64,000 bases of DNA from Pseudomonas sp. UBA5706 (GCF_002419965.1 NZ_DIHC01000038.1:62001-126000), one strand, 5' to 3'. Shown: positions 1 to 8,390, counted from the first letter of the stretch. The notes: generated by a model from the letters alone, not told the origin. Numbers and translations are program-made.

Positions 1-115
1 TCTCATCGATCCCCGCCCCGAAGCCTTGGGCAAACTCGATGAGGTTCTGTTCATCGTAATGACGAGTGAACGGCTGAAACGGCCACTTGATAAGGTTTTC
101 ATAGTCCAGCGGCAT
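1..115 (-). CDS. MaoC-like dehydratase, N-terminal fragment (runs off the left edge)
   Basis: Only the first 38 codons lie in the window. The start MPLDYENLIKWPF resembles the beginning of the two-hotdog MaoC hydratase encoded just upstream at 1008-1877 (MPLDYQRIKNWRL), so this is the N-terminal half-domain of a second (R)-specific enoyl-CoA hydratase of the MaoC/HSD17B4-hydratase type. The ATG complement is at 113-115. It lies 78 bp downstream of the crotonase on the same strand and is probably the last visible gene of that leftward operon. The catalytic hydratase-2 motif would lie outside the window, so activity cannot be judged. Confidence 0.8.
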   Translation of the reverse strand, partial: MPLDYENLIKWPFQPFTRHYDEQNLIEFAQGFGAGIDE

Positions 116-193
116 GCAGTCTCCCGGTCGGATCTTCGCAAGCGGTTAAGTGAGGTGGCCGCCCGGAGCGAGGGTGACCCATGTGTCGAACGG

Positions 194-994
194 TCAGGAC
201 TGGGCCTTTTTTGCAGCCTCCATCGAGGCGCGCATTCCGGCGGCAGCAAGGTCCAGATGCTCGCGGGTCGATGTGCTCAGGATGTGGGTGTCGAAGTGCG
301 CCATCAACGAGTTGCGGAAACCCATGATGTCGGCTGAGCGGTTGATCGAGCGCTTGAGCATCCGGATGCCAATCGGCGGAGCGAGCGCGATGCGATTGGC
401 CAGGTCCAGGGTGAATTGTTCCAGCTCGGCGCGGGCCACCACATGATTCACCATACCCAGCTCCTTGGCATCGACGGCAGACAGGCGCTGCCCGGTGAAC
501 AGGAATTCCTTGGACTTGCGGATGCCCATCACCCACGGGTGCATCAACGCCTCCACCGACGCGGCGGCGAGGCTGTGCGCCACCGGATCGCTGAAGAAAG
601 CGTCATCGGCGGCAACGACCATGTCGCACATGTTGGCGACCATGAAGCCGCCGGCGATGCACGCGCCTTGTACCTGTGCAATGGTCGGTTTAGGGAAGTC
701 CCAGATACGCAGCGCGTTGCCCAGGTAGTGCTCGCTTTCCCAGAGCCAGTGCTGCTCGGGCGAGAAATCACCTCTTTTTTCCATGCCGTCCATCAGGTCG
801 TGGCCAGCGGAGAAATGCTTGCCCCGACCGCCGATGATCACTACGCGAACGGCGTCGTCCTGGCGTGCGACTTCCAGTGCATGGTCAAGCTCGGCCAGCA
901 GGTTTTCGGATTCGGCGTTTGCCTGCGCCGGACGGTTATGACAGATCCGTGCCACTGCACCGATCACTTCGTAGCTGATGTCTTGGTAGTTCAT
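194..994 (-). CDS. Enoyl-CoA hydratase/isomerase (crotonase) family protein
   Basis: A 266-residue crotonase-fold protein, likely cytosolic and acting on an acyl-CoA. The two oxyanion-hole segments are visible: GKHFSAGHDL near residue 60 and ACIAGGFMVA near residue 110. At the place where the classical hydratase has its first catalytic glutamate (QPE in the rat enzyme) this protein reads SDPVAH, so the hydratase chemistry may be altered or another acid may serve. I chose the ATG at 994 (MNYQDISYE) because the upstream in-frame codons overlap the end of the MaoC gene; the gap to that gene is 13 bp. It belongs to the leftward operon starting at 1877. Isomerase, hydratase or lyase activity are all possible. 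Confidence 0.85.
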   Translation of the reverse strand: MNYQDISYEVIGAVARICHNRPAQANAESENLLAELDHALEVARQDDAVRVVIIGGRGKHFSAGHDLMDGMEKRGDFSPEQHWLWESEHYLGNALRIWDFPKPTIAQVQGACIAGGFMVANMCDMVVAADDAFFSDPVAHSLAAASVEALMHPWVMGIRKSKEFLFTGQRLSAVDAKELGMVNHVVARAELEQFTLDLANRIALAPPIGIRMLKRSINRSADIMGFRNSLMAHFDTHILSTSTREHLDLAAAGMRASMEAAKKAQS

Positions 995-1007
995 GGTGGT
1001 CGTCCGT

Positions 1008-1877
1008 TCAAGCGTCGAATTCGACGTAGCCGTTGTTGAGGATGATCTGATCGCGTTCAACCGAGCGGGCGCGAAAACACGCTTTGCCCGGACCTATGTT
1101 CCATAGTTCGATACGCAAGGTTTCTCCGGGATACATTGGGGATGCGAAGCGCAGGTTAAGCACGCGCAAGCGATGAGGATCGTTCTCACACATCAGCTTG
1201 ATCATGGCGCGCCCAGCCATTCCATAACTGCTCATGCCATGCAGGATTGGCCTGTCAAAACCGGCGCGACGGGCAAAGTCAGGGTCGATATGCAGCGGGT
1301 TGAGATCGCCGGAAAGCCGATAGATGACGGCCTGCTCGGGACGGCTGGAGAGCTCCAGGACCCGGTCTGGCGCGCGGTCGTCGGGCAGGGGATAGGGCTT
1401 GGGCGGGTTCGAGGCGGTGCCGCCGAATCCGCCATTGCCGCGCATGAAGGTTGACCAGGAGGAGGTGGCCAGCAGCTCGCGCGTCTGTGCGTCATAGAGC
1501 TTGCGCGTCATGTAGAGGACCGCGCCTTTGTCGGCGCCCTTGTCGTAGATTTCATCGACGTTGTCCTGGCCGATCAGCTGGCATCCTGCTGGCAAAGGAC
1601 GATGAATCGTCAGGTATTGCTCCCCGTGCAATACCTTGGTCAGGTCGATCCCGGCACGGGGGTCGCCCATCCAGAAAGGTCCGCTGGCGAGAATGCTGGC
1701 CATGGTCGGCAATGCCTTGAGGCCGTCTTCGTAGACGAACTGCAAATCCTCCGGGGGCAGCGGGTTTTGGGTTGCCGCGCCGACGCCGAGTGCATAAAGA
1801 ATCACTTCGCGTGCGTCATAGGCATGCCGGGTTTCGGGGAGTCGCCAGTTCTTGATCCGTTGGTAGTCCAGTGGCAC
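1008..1877 (-). CDS. MaoC-type (R)-specific enoyl-CoA hydratase, double hotdog
   Basis: A 289-residue two-hotdog protein of the peroxisomal-multifunctional-enzyme hydratase-2 type. The N-terminal MaoC-like half covers about residues 1-140. The C-terminal half carries the hydratase-2 signature YRLSGDLNPLHIDP then GFDRPILHG, which supplies the catalytic Asp and His. It adds water to a trans-2-enoyl-CoA to give the (3R)-hydroxyacyl-CoA. The HSD17B4-like dehydrogenase transcribed divergently from 2079 has the matching (3R) specificity, so the two could act in sequence. It is the first gene of a leftward operon, and an operator palindrome at 1929-1949 lies 51 bp upstream of its start. Paralogues in this window are at 25728 and 1-115. 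Confidence 0.92.
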   Translation of the reverse strand: MPLDYQRIKNWRLPETRHAYDAREVILYALGVGAATQNPLPPEDLQFVYEDGLKALPTMASILASGPFWMGDPRAGIDLTKVLHGEQYLTIHRPLPAGCQLIGQDNVDEIYDKGADKGAVLYMTRKLYDAQTRELLATSSWSTFMRGNGGFGGTASNPPKPYPLPDDRAPDRVLELSSRPEQAVIYRLSGDLNPLHIDPDFARRAGFDRPILHGMSSYGMAGRAMIKLMCENDPHRLRVLNLRFASPMYPGETLRIELWNIGPGKACFRARSVERDQIILNNGYVEFDA

Positions 1878-1928
1878 CGCCGTGTACTCCTTATCTTTGT
1901 TGTGCCGACAGCATCGCTCCGATCTTGA

Positions 1929-1949
1929 TAACTGTCAAACAGTCAGCTA
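1929..1949. promoter_or_regulatory. Operator palindrome 1 (divergent MaoC/SDR promoter)
   Basis: TAACTGTC-AAACA-GTCAGCTA, a 21-bp imperfect inverted repeat with 8-bp arms and a 5-bp spacer. It lies in the 201-bp divergent region between 1877 and 2079, 51 bp from the leftward ATG and 129 bp from the rightward one. It matches the recurrent island motif TAGCTGAC-N5-GTCAGCTA. The arrangement suggests a repressor site of the TetR or MarR kind; which regulator binds is inference. Confidence 0.75.
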
Positions 1950-2078
1950 ATTGTAGTAGCATCCGTCAAGGCTTGAAGGTCAAGGGTGTCGTGCCTGCCT
2001 AAAACAGGGCTATCCGATCATTTTTTACCCGGGGGTCATGAAAATGAATAACAAGATGACAGTTATCGGAGGTGTTGG

Positions 2079-2942
2079 ATGGGGCTGCTGACAGGCAAGG
2101 TTGCGATCGTTACGGGGGCGGGTCGAGGTTTGGGCGCGGCCCATGCCAGACGTCTGGCAGAGGAGGGCGCGCTGGTCGTCGTTAATGATCTGGGCCGTGA
2201 TGAGAACGGCGCGTTCACCGCCGGGCACGTTGCTGCGAGTATCTGCGAAGCGGGCGGTCAGGCGATTGCGCACACTGAGGATATTTCCAGCATGCAGGGG
2301 GCAGAGTCACTGCTGCACAGCGCGCTCGATGCGTTCGGGCGTGTCGATATTCTGATCAATAATGCGGGCATTTTGCGTGACAAGTCGTTTGTAAAGCTGG
2401 AGGAGAACGACTGGGACGCGGTGCTGAAGGTCAATCTCAAGAGTATGTACGCGGTTACCCGGCCGGTTTTCGCCTGGATGAAGGAAAACGGGGGCGGCGT
2501 GATTGTCAATACGTCTTCGCCATCCGGCCTGGTGGGTAACTTCGGGCAAAGCAACTACGCCGCTTCCAAAGCGGGCGCCTGGGGGCTCTCCAATGTCCTT
2601 GCAATCGAGGGAGTCAGGTTCGGCATTCGTGTCTGGACGCTGGTGCCAACGGCAGTTTCGGCACTGACGGCGCCGCTGATGGACGCTGAGATGCAGACTC
2701 AACTGGCGCCCGAGCATGTCGCTGAGGTGCTTTTGTACATGGTCAGCGAACTCTCGGGTACGCGAACCGGTCACTGCCTGTTCGCGTCCGGGCACAGTGT
2801 CCGCGAGCTCAAACTGGTGTCGGCCGAGGGGGTTCCCGGCGCGGGCTTGGATCCTGACTTCAGCGCACAGCGATTGGCGCAGGCCGAGGACAGGCTCTTC
2901 CGTGCCGAACCTGCGTTGACCGTCATGGATTTCGCCAAATAA
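2079..2942 (+). CDS. (3R)-hydroxyacyl-CoA dehydrogenase, HSD17B4/MFE-2-like SDR
   Basis: A 287-residue short-chain dehydrogenase. It shows the NAD(P)-binding motif TGAGRGLG near residue 13, the NNAG motif followed by ILRDKSF, the catalytic serine in NTSS and the SNYAASK active site. The stretch NNAGILRDKSF with DWDAVLKVNL is characteristic of the dehydrogenase domain of peroxisomal multifunctional enzyme type 2, which oxidises (3R)-hydroxyacyl-CoA of branched and steroid acids. Start ATG 2079 follows GGAGGTG. It is the first gene of the rightward operon that continues with a thiolase 27 bp later. The MaoC hydratase it would work with is divergently encoded at 1008-1877. Confidence 0.88.
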   Translation: MGLLTGKVAIVTGAGRGLGAAHARRLAEEGALVVVNDLGRDENGAFTAGHVAASICEAGGQAIAHTEDISSMQGAESLLHSALDAFGRVDILINNAGILRDKSFVKLEENDWDAVLKVNLKSMYAVTRPVFAWMKENGGGVIVNTSSPSGLVGNFGQSNYAASKAGAWGLSNVLAIEGVRFGIRVWTLVPTAVSALTAPLMDAEMQTQLAPEHVAEVLLYMVSELSGTRTGHCLFASGHSVRELKLVSAEGVPGAGLDPDFSAQRLAQAEDRLFRAEPALTVMDFAK

Positions 2943-2969
2943 GCACCGGTAAGGTGACTGGAGGTTGCA

Positions 2970-4157
2970 ATGGTTAACAAGACCTTGATCGCGGGTGTAG
3001 GCATGGTGAAGTTCACCAAGCCGGGCAAAAGCGAAATGTATGACCGGATGGGCAGTGATGCGGCAGTGCGGGCTCTGCAAGATGCTGGCATTGAGTATTC
3101 GCAGGTGCAGCAGGCATTCGCAGCTTTCGTCTCCGGTGATACGTGCTCCGGGCAAACGGCGTTGTACCGCGTCGGCCTGACGTCGATCCCTGTCATCAAC
3201 GTTAATAACGCCTGCGCCAGCGGCTCCACCGCGCTGTTCCTCGCCCGTCAGGCGGTGGCCAGCGGAGCGGTGGACGTCGCGCTGGCCCTGGGGTTCGAGC
3301 AGATGAACCCTGGCCCGTTGGCGGCCAGCGATGCGGCCTTGCGGACCCCGATTACCGTGCGTCTGGACGCGGCCACCGCGAAAATCCGCGGATGGGATGA
3401 AAACGCACCGGCGGGTCCTCAGTACTTTGGCGGTGCCGGCGCGCAATACCTGGAGAAGTACAACGTCACTGCGGAGCTTTTTGGCCGTGTTTCGGTGAAG
3501 GCGCGCAGCCATGCGCAACGCAACCCGTTTGCGCTGTTCACGGATCCGCTGACCCTGGAGCAAGTGATGCAGTCGCCACAGATCTTTGGTCCCGTCACCC
3601 GACTGATGTGCTGTCCGCCGACCTGCGGTGCTGCGGCGGCCGTTGTCGTCTCGGAGGCCTTCGCACGTCAACACGGGCTCAAGAACACGGTGGAAATCGC
3701 CGGCATGGCGATGACGACCGACGGTCCGGAAAGTTTCGAGTCCGGCAGCATGATGGACGTGGTCGGGTCGAGCATGACGCGCAAGGCCGCGCAGCAGGCC
3801 TATGAGCAGGCCGGAATCGGCCCCGAAGACGTGCAACTGGTGGAACTGCACGACTGTTTCTCGCCCAATGAGGTTCTCAGTTACGAGTCGCTCGGACTGT
3901 GCGCCGAAGGGGATGCGCAGCGCTTCGTCATGGACGGCGATAACACCTACGGCGGACGCATCGTCACCAACCCCTCCGGTGGCCTGCTGTCCAAGGGGCA
4001 TCCGCTGGGGGCGACGGGGCTGGCGCAAATTGCCGAGGTCAGCTGGCACCTGCGGGGGACGGCCGGCGACCGTCAGGTGGAGAATGCGCGTGTGGGCGTG
4101 CAGCACAACATCGGGTTGGGCGGGGCCTGTGTCGTGACCGTTCTCAAACGTACCTGA
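2970..4157 (+). CDS. SCP-X-type thiolase (acetyl/propionyl-CoA-releasing)
   Basis: A 395-residue thiolase of the sterol-carrier-protein-X family. The nucleophilic cysteine is present in NNACASGS (Cys82), the histidine in LHDCFS (His294), and the second active-site block in KGHPLGATG (His344), ending with GLGGACVV. It should therefore be a working 3-oxoacyl-CoA thiolase, unlike the two cysteine-less homologues at 23660 and 26744. SCP-X thiolases prefer 2-methyl-branched or bulky substrates and release propionyl-CoA or acetyl-CoA. It has an ATG at 2970 after CTGGAGG, and lies 27 bp behind the HSD17B4-like gene. Together with the divergent MaoC hydratase this makes a complete hydration-oxidation-thiolysis set. 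Confidence 0.9.
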   Translation: MVNKTLIAGVGMVKFTKPGKSEMYDRMGSDAAVRALQDAGIEYSQVQQAFAAFVSGDTCSGQTALYRVGLTSIPVINVNNACASGSTALFLARQAVASGAVDVALALGFEQMNPGPLAASDAALRTPITVRLDAATAKIRGWDENAPAGPQYFGGAGAQYLEKYNVTAELFGRVSVKARSHAQRNPFALFTDPLTLEQVMQSPQIFGPVTRLMCCPPTCGAAAAVVVSEAFARQHGLKNTVEIAGMAMTTDGPESFESGSMMDVVGSSMTRKAAQQAYEQAGIGPEDVQLVELHDCFSPNEVLSYESLGLCAEGDAQRFVMDGDNTYGGRIVTNPSGGLLSKGHPLGATGLAQIAEVSWHLRGTAGDRQVENARVGVQHNIGLGGACVVTVLKRT

Positions 4158-4220
4158 CCCGCGCGCCCGAGGGTTTCTGACCGTCGGGCCGCTCACCTAC
4201 AAGATCGGCAAGGGCTCATC

Positions 4221-4787
4221 ATGCTTGAACACGAATCACTGGCCCGGCGTTACCGGGAAATACTGATCGAGGTCGGCGAAGACCCGTTGCGCGAAGGGCT
4301 GCAAGACACGCCGGTGCGAGCGGCCAAGGCGATGCAATACCTGTGCAACGGCTACGGCAAGACCATTGGGGAGGTCGTCAACGGCGCGTTGTTTGCCTCG
4401 GACACCGACGAGATGATCATCGTCAAGGACATCGAGCTTTATTCGTTGTGCGAGCATCACCTTCTGCCGTTCATTGGCAAGGCCCATGTCGCTTATATGC
4501 CGACCGGCAAAGTGCTGGGACTCTCGAAGGTGGCCCGCATCGTCGATATGTTCGCTCGCCGCCTGCAGATACAGGAAAATCTGACCCGGCAGATCGCCGA
4601 AACCCTGCGCGATGTCACTGACGCTGCAGGCGTTGCCACCGTCATTGAAGCCAGGCACATGTGCATGATGATGCGCGGGGTGGAGAAGCAGAACTCGGTG
4701 ATGACGACGTCCGTGATGCTCGGCACCTTTCGGGAGTCGAGCAGCACACGGCAGGAATTCCTGCAGTTGATCGGGGGTGCTCGATGA
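4221..4787 (+). CDS. folE: GTP cyclohydrolase I
   Basis: A 188-residue type I GTP cyclohydrolase, which converts GTP to 7,8-dihydroneopterin triphosphate. The zinc and active-site motif CEHHLLPF lies near residue 75, followed by the family signature [13 protein letters not shown] and the late cysteine-containing segment [10 protein letters not shown], with full family length. The start ATG 4221 is 63 bp after the thiolase stop, so co-transcription with the catabolic genes is likely. Its TGA overlaps the ATG of folX (ATGA). Pseudomonads usually carry another folE elsewhere, so this is probably an extra copy supplying a reduced pterin to something in the island; that link is inference. Confidence 0.95.
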   Translation: MLEHESLARRYREILIEVGEDPLREGLQDTPVRAAKAMQYLCNGYGKTIGEVVNGALFASDTDEMIIVKDIELYSLCEHHLLPFIGKAHVAYMPTGKVLGLSKVARIVDMFARRLQIQENLTRQIAETLRDVTDAAGVATVIEARHMCMMMRGVEKQNSVMTTSVMLGTFRESSSTRQEFLQLIGGAR

Positions 4788-5164
4788 GTCCACCTGCTGC
4801 TGGCCACGCACGTATTCAAGTGAAAAATCTGCGGCTCAGAACCTGCGTCGGCATCAATGAACAGGAGTTCAACAACCGCCAGGATGTCGTGATCAATTTC
4901 ACGCTGGATTACGTTGCGCAGGAGGCCATTGAAAATGAGCGCATCGACCAGGCGCTCAATTACCGTTTGTTGACCAAATCGCTCATCCGCCATGTGGAGC
5001 GCAATCGTTTCGGCCTGCTGGAACGAATGGCTCAGGAACTCCTGGATTTGCTGATGCACGCCCCGCAAGTGCTAAGTGCAGTGATCGAAGTCGACAAACC
5101 TCATGCACTGCGATTCGCCGACTCGGTGTCCGTGACCCTGGCCGCCAGCCGTCCAGCCCGCTAA
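4784..5164 (+). CDS. folX: Dihydroneopterin triphosphate 2'-epimerase (FolX/FolB fold)
   Basis: A 126-residue tunnelling-fold protein. The sequence [19 protein letters not shown], the [14 protein letters not shown] block and [15 protein letters not shown] follow the pattern of Pseudomonas FolX rather than a generic dihydroneopterin aldolase. FolX epimerises dihydroneopterin triphosphate to the monapterin form, the precursor of tetrahydromonapterin, which is the cofactor of pterin-dependent hydroxylases in Pseudomonas. I chose ATG 4784, which overlaps the folE stop by ATGA and implies translational coupling; the longer upstream frame would run inside folE. No pterin reductase (FolM) is next to it, but several SDRs in the island have not been excluded from that role. 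Confidence 0.88.
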   Translation: MSPPAAGHARIQVKNLRLRTCVGINEQEFNNRQDVVINFTLDYVAQEAIENERIDQALNYRLLTKSLIRHVERNRFGLLERMAQELLDLLMHAPQVLSAVIEVDKPHALRFADSVSVTLAASRPAR

Positions 5165-5762
5165 ACCCACAGGCCGAACGCAGCCAGCCAGACCGCAGCT
5201 ACAGGGCGCTTATCCGTTATCGCCGATGCCATCTGTGCGTCGAGCAGCGGTACGTCAATGTGCTGACCCTCACCCCTGGCATTGCGATGAGCGCCCCGAG
5301 CATGCCGATTACCGCATAAAGACCGTCGAAAACGTCCGCCACAGGGACGCCGACACGCGTTCGGGCCGCCGCCGGACTCGCCCTTGCGCTGACCGTTGAC
5401 CGTTGACCGACCTGACTCAGCCCTCGCCTGAATCAGGTAGTAAGCGGTCGACATAGCGCCCGGTCTGGCCATCACCCTGTGATGGAGCAGTAGATCAGGC
5501 GCGGGTTGAACTTGCGCAGGTTCTCCTATCCCAGGCCGTAGCGCGCCAGCGTGGCGGTGCGATAATTTCCAGGGCGACGACGCAGCTCCGCGCCTGTTGC
5601 CAGATCAATTCCTGGTCGGGCCGGTCGGTTGAGCGAGGTCGATCGTCACAGAACGCTTAGTGCGATTGGCCGCCTGGCTGTTGGTGGATCCTGATGCGGT
5701 TCGCCCCCGGTGCCGCGTCAGTACGCGAACGCCGCGAGCGCTTGCGGTAGGCTGCCGTGCAT
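5161..5762 (-). pseudogene. Broken CaiB/BaiF-type (class III) CoA-transferase
   Basis: No continuous frame exists, but reading the minus strand from an ATG at 5760-5762 gives successive family segments in different frames: GSLPQAL, then NRTKRSVTIDLAQP, then LARYGLG, a stop, ENLRKFNPRLIYCSITG, and finally GQHIDVPLLDAQMA. These are ordered as in class III CoA-transferases (about residues 1-195). Several frameshifts and in-frame stops separate them. After LLDAQMA the similarity ends, so the 3' half is missing. It is convergent with folX. An intact family member is at 36299. Confidence 0.85.
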
Positions 5763-5771
5763 ATTTATTCC

Positions 5772-6545
5772 TCAGACTGCAATGGTGTAGCCGCCGTTGA
5801 CGGACAGCACTTGACCGGTGATGTAGGACGCCCCCTCGCTAAGCAGGAAGCAGATCGGCACCGACACCTCTTCAGGCGTGGCGAAGCGACCTAGCGCTAT
5901 CTGTTGCAGATAGGTTTCGAGGAATTTAGGGTCGTTGCGTACTTTTTCGGTCATCGAGGTCTCCACCATGCCGAAGCACACCGCGTTGGACCTGATTCCA
6001 TAGCGCGCCCATTCTCTTGCCGCAGTCATCGCCATGCCGAACATTCCCGATTTGGCGGTGGCGTAGTTGATCTGTCCGAGGCTGCCGCGCCGGCCGGCAT
6101 CCGAAGAAATGAAAACAATCGACCCCGCAGCTCTGTCTCCATTTTTCGCGCGCTGGATCAGGTGCTTGCCGATTGCCTGGGTAAACAGAAATGAGCCTGT
6201 GAGGTGGACGTCCATCACTTGTTGCCACTGCTCCAGGGTCATTTTTTCGATCATGGCCGGACGACCGATACCCGCGTTATTGACCAATCCGTGAACAGCT
6301 CCGTAACGCGACTCGGCCTGTTCTACGACCTGCTGAGCGAATGCCGGATCGGTCACGCTGCCGGCCAGTGGCAGATAACGCTCTCCCAGCGTGTCGGCGG
6401 CGCTTTGCAGCGCGTCGATGTTTAAATCCACAGCTGCAACGTTAGCGCCTTGTTCGATGGCCAGGGTCGCGATGGCGAGGCCGATGCCCTGGCCGGCGCC
6501 TGTGACGATAATCGTGCGGCCCTCAAGGGACATTGGGTTGTTCAT
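5772..6545 (-). CDS. SDR family oxidoreductase (FabG-like)
   Basis: A 257-residue classical short-chain dehydrogenase. It has TGAGQGIG near residue 14, VNNAGIG, the catalytic serine in FISS, the INYATAK active-site tyrosine/lysine pair and a C-terminal GQVLSVNGGY. It probably oxidises or reduces a hydroxy/keto group on the island's substrate or a CoA ester. Its ATG (6543-6545) overlaps the stop of the DUF35 gene by ATGA, so the two are translationally coupled. The broken CoA-transferase follows 9 bp downstream. The exact substrate cannot be told from sequence. Confidence 0.85.
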   Translation of the reverse strand: MNNPMSLEGRTIIVTGAGQGIGLAIATLAIEQGANVAAVDLNIDALQSAADTLGERYLPLAGSVTDPAFAQQVVEQAESRYGAVHGLVNNAGIGRPAMIEKMTLEQWQQVMDVHLTGSFLFTQAIGKHLIQRAKNGDRAAGSIVFISSDAGRRGSLGQINYATAKSGMFGMAMTAAREWARYGIRSNAVCFGMVETSMTEKVRNDPKFLETYLQQIALGRFATPEEVSVPICFLLSEGASYITGQVLSVNGGYTIAV

Positions 6546-6928
6546 CAGGATGGCTGCCTCTCGTTGTTGTCAGGGTCGAAAACCACGAAGCGTTGATCGC
6601 CCTCGGTAGCGATGCGGGCGCGTACCCGTTGACCGATCTGCACGCTATCGGCGGGCGAAATCTCGACGCGGCTCATCATTCTCGGGCCTTCTGCAAGGTC
6701 GATGAGCACTACGTTGTAGGGTTCGGCTGGCGGTTTGGGGCGGATGACGGTGACGGCATAGACAGTGCCGATACCACTGGCAGGGACCCATTCAAGGTCG
6801 GTCGCGCCGGTTCCCGGTTCAAGAGTTCGCGGATAAAAGAAGCAGCGCTGGCTGGAGTGGCTGCGTTGCAGCATGAACCGGCCTTGAGCCAGATAGTGCT
6901 GAAATTCTGCATCGGGTTGTAGAGACAT
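6545..6928 (-). CDS. DUF35 OB-fold protein with degenerate zinc ribbon
   Basis: A 127-residue protein with the DUF35 layout: a short N-terminal helix, a rubredoxin-like ribbon region and a C-terminal OB-fold (WVPASGIGTVYAVTVI and later YNVVLIDLAEG). DUF35 proteins are the partners of cysteine-less thiolase-fold aldolases (Ltp2-ChsH2 type). Here the ribbon lacks the usual two CxxC pairs: the segment reads HSSQRCFFYPRTLEPGTG with a single cysteine, so zinc is probably not bound. The homologue at 56705 keeps both pairs. It is the first gene of a leftward operon with the SDR at 5772, and an operator lies 118 bp upstream at 7047. Confidence 0.82.
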   Translation of the reverse strand: MSLQPDAEFQHYLAQGRFMLQRSHSSQRCFFYPRTLEPGTGATDLEWVPASGIGTVYAVTVIRPKPPAEPYNVVLIDLAEGPRMMSRVEISPADSVQIGQRVRARIATEGDQRFVVFDPDNNERQPS

Positions 6929-7046
6929 GCGGCAAGTCCTGACCTGTCATCGATCATATCCTGCCTTCTAGAAAACTGTCGCTATGTTGGCAGTTGTAGT
7001 TTTCTTGCACTGAAGTCAGGGGCTTATATAGTGCGTTCTTGTATAA

Positions 7047-7067
7047 TAACTGTTAAACAGTCAGCTT
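7047..7067. promoter_or_regulatory. Operator palindrome 2 (divergent DUF35/MFS promoter)
   Basis: TAACTGTT-AAACA-GTCAGCTT, the same 8-5-8 architecture as the other island sites and the same spacer as site 1. It lies in the 197-bp region between the DUF35 gene (start 6928) and the MFS gene (start 7126), 58 bp upstream of the latter. Confidence 0.72.
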
Positions 7068-7125
7068 TTAATATGGCGGCAATCGTGCGGTCAGTCAAGA
7101 GAGCGCTGCATACAGGAGCTTGCCG

Positions 7126-8388
7126 ATGACTTCTTCTCGTTTCGCCGATTCCCTCTGGGCACCGTTTCGTTTTGCTGCGTTTCGCTGGTTATGGATGGGC
7201 GCACTGGCGATGAATCTGTCTATCTGGATGCAAAGCGTGGGTGCGGCGTGGGTGATGGTTTCGCTGACGCCTTCGCCGCTTCCGGTGGCATTGGTTCAGA
7301 CTGCGATCAGTCTTCCGTCGTTTATTTTTGGCCTGCCGGGCGGGGTGTTTGCCGATATCTTCGATCGTCGGCGATACCTATTGTTGACGCACGCGGGCAT
7401 GCTCGTCAGCGCCGTGTTGCTGGTGGTGTGGTGTGCCTGCGGCTGGCTCGGGCCGATCTCGCTGCTGGCATTGACGTTCGCCTTCGGCATTGGCTTCGCG
7501 ATGCAAGGCCCGGCCTGGTACACCAGTCAGGCAGAGGCCGTGCCAGTGGGGTTGGTGACATCGGCCATGGCACTGTCTTCGGTGTCTTATAGCTGCGCCC
7601 GTGCCGTTGGCCCGGCGATTGCGGGTGCGCTAGTGAGTTTCTCCGGTGTCATCACCGTGTTTGCAATCTGTGCACTTCTGCTGGCGGGATCGCTGGCAGC
7701 GGCCATGACGTTGCGCAGCAAGCCCAAGGATGCGCTCGCTCCTGCGGTAACGCTGCGCGAAGGGCTGATCACCGCGATTCGATACGCACGATCCTCATCG
7801 GTCATCCGCGCCCAGACGGCCAGAACGCTGGCGTTCGTGGGGGCCGGCAGCGCACTGTGGGCGCTGCTGCCACTGGTCGCCAGTGAATCGGCCGGCGCCG
7901 GCGGCTATGGTGTGTTGCTTGGAAGTATCGGCGTTGGCACCTTGTTCGGCGCGCTGATCATCACGTGGCTGAGAGCGCGCGTGGGCATCAATGGCATGCT
8001 GTCTGGCGCTTGCCTGGCTTACGCAGTGGGAACGGTGGTACTTGCCCTGCTCAGTAACACGGTTGCCCAGAGCCTGGCGTTGTTTGTGGCGGGCATTGGC
8101 TGGATGCTGATCGGCACCAGCAACCTGGCCGCCATTCAGCTGTCGGTTCCGGCCTGGATCCGGGCACGCTCGGTCGCCATCTACATGCTGGTATTTCAAG
8201 GGTCGATGGCTGTTGGCGGGGCTCTATGGGGACTGGTCGCTATCCATGTCGGCGCGCGCAATTCACTTTTGTTGGCCGCTGCCATGACCCTGCTGGCGTT
8301 GTGGTTGATGCATTGCCTGGCGATCAAGCCGGTGACGCAGGTGCAGGAGGGTTCGCTGGGAAGTGACAATGAAGTAGCCGAACATTAA
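7126..8388 (+). CDS. MFS transporter (EntS-like, MFS_3 type)
   Basis: A 420-residue inner-membrane protein with about twelve hydrophobic segments and the N-terminal pattern of the MFS_3/EntS group (WAPFRFAAFRWLWMGALAMN). The loop-2/3 motif GVFADIFDRRR is the MFS motif A. I chose ATG 7126 with CAGGAG eight bases upstream over an in-frame TTG at 7120. EntS-type members are mainly exporters, so efflux of a substrate, intermediate or side product is plausible. It is a single-gene unit closed by the hairpin at 8391, and shares its control region, with operator 2, with the DUF35-SDR operon. Confidence 0.87.
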   Translation: MTSSRFADSLWAPFRFAAFRWLWMGALAMNLSIWMQSVGAAWVMVSLTPSPLPVALVQTAISLPSFIFGLPGGVFADIFDRRRYLLLTHAGMLVSAVLLVVWCACGWLGPISLLALTFAFGIGFAMQGPAWYTSQAEAVPVGLVTSAMALSSVSYSCARAVGPAIAGALVSFSGVITVFAICALLLAGSLAAAMTLRSKPKDALAPAVTLREGLITAIRYARSSSVIRAQTARTLAFVGAGSALWALLPLVASESAGAGGYGVLLGSIGVGTLFGALIITWLRARVGINGMLSGACLAYAVGTVVLALLSNTVAQSLALFVAGIGWMLIGTSNLAAIQLSVPAWIRARSVAIYMLVFQGSMAVGGALWGLVAIHVGARNSLLLAAAMTLLALWLMHCLAIKPVTQVQEGSLGSDNEVAEH

Positions 8389-8390
8389 AA

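Noticed and set aside
2307..4196. Long open frame on the minus strand (629 codons) across the SDR and thiolase
   Set aside because: It is antisense to two well-supported genes with complete motifs; high GC keeps such frames open. No family pattern in its translation.
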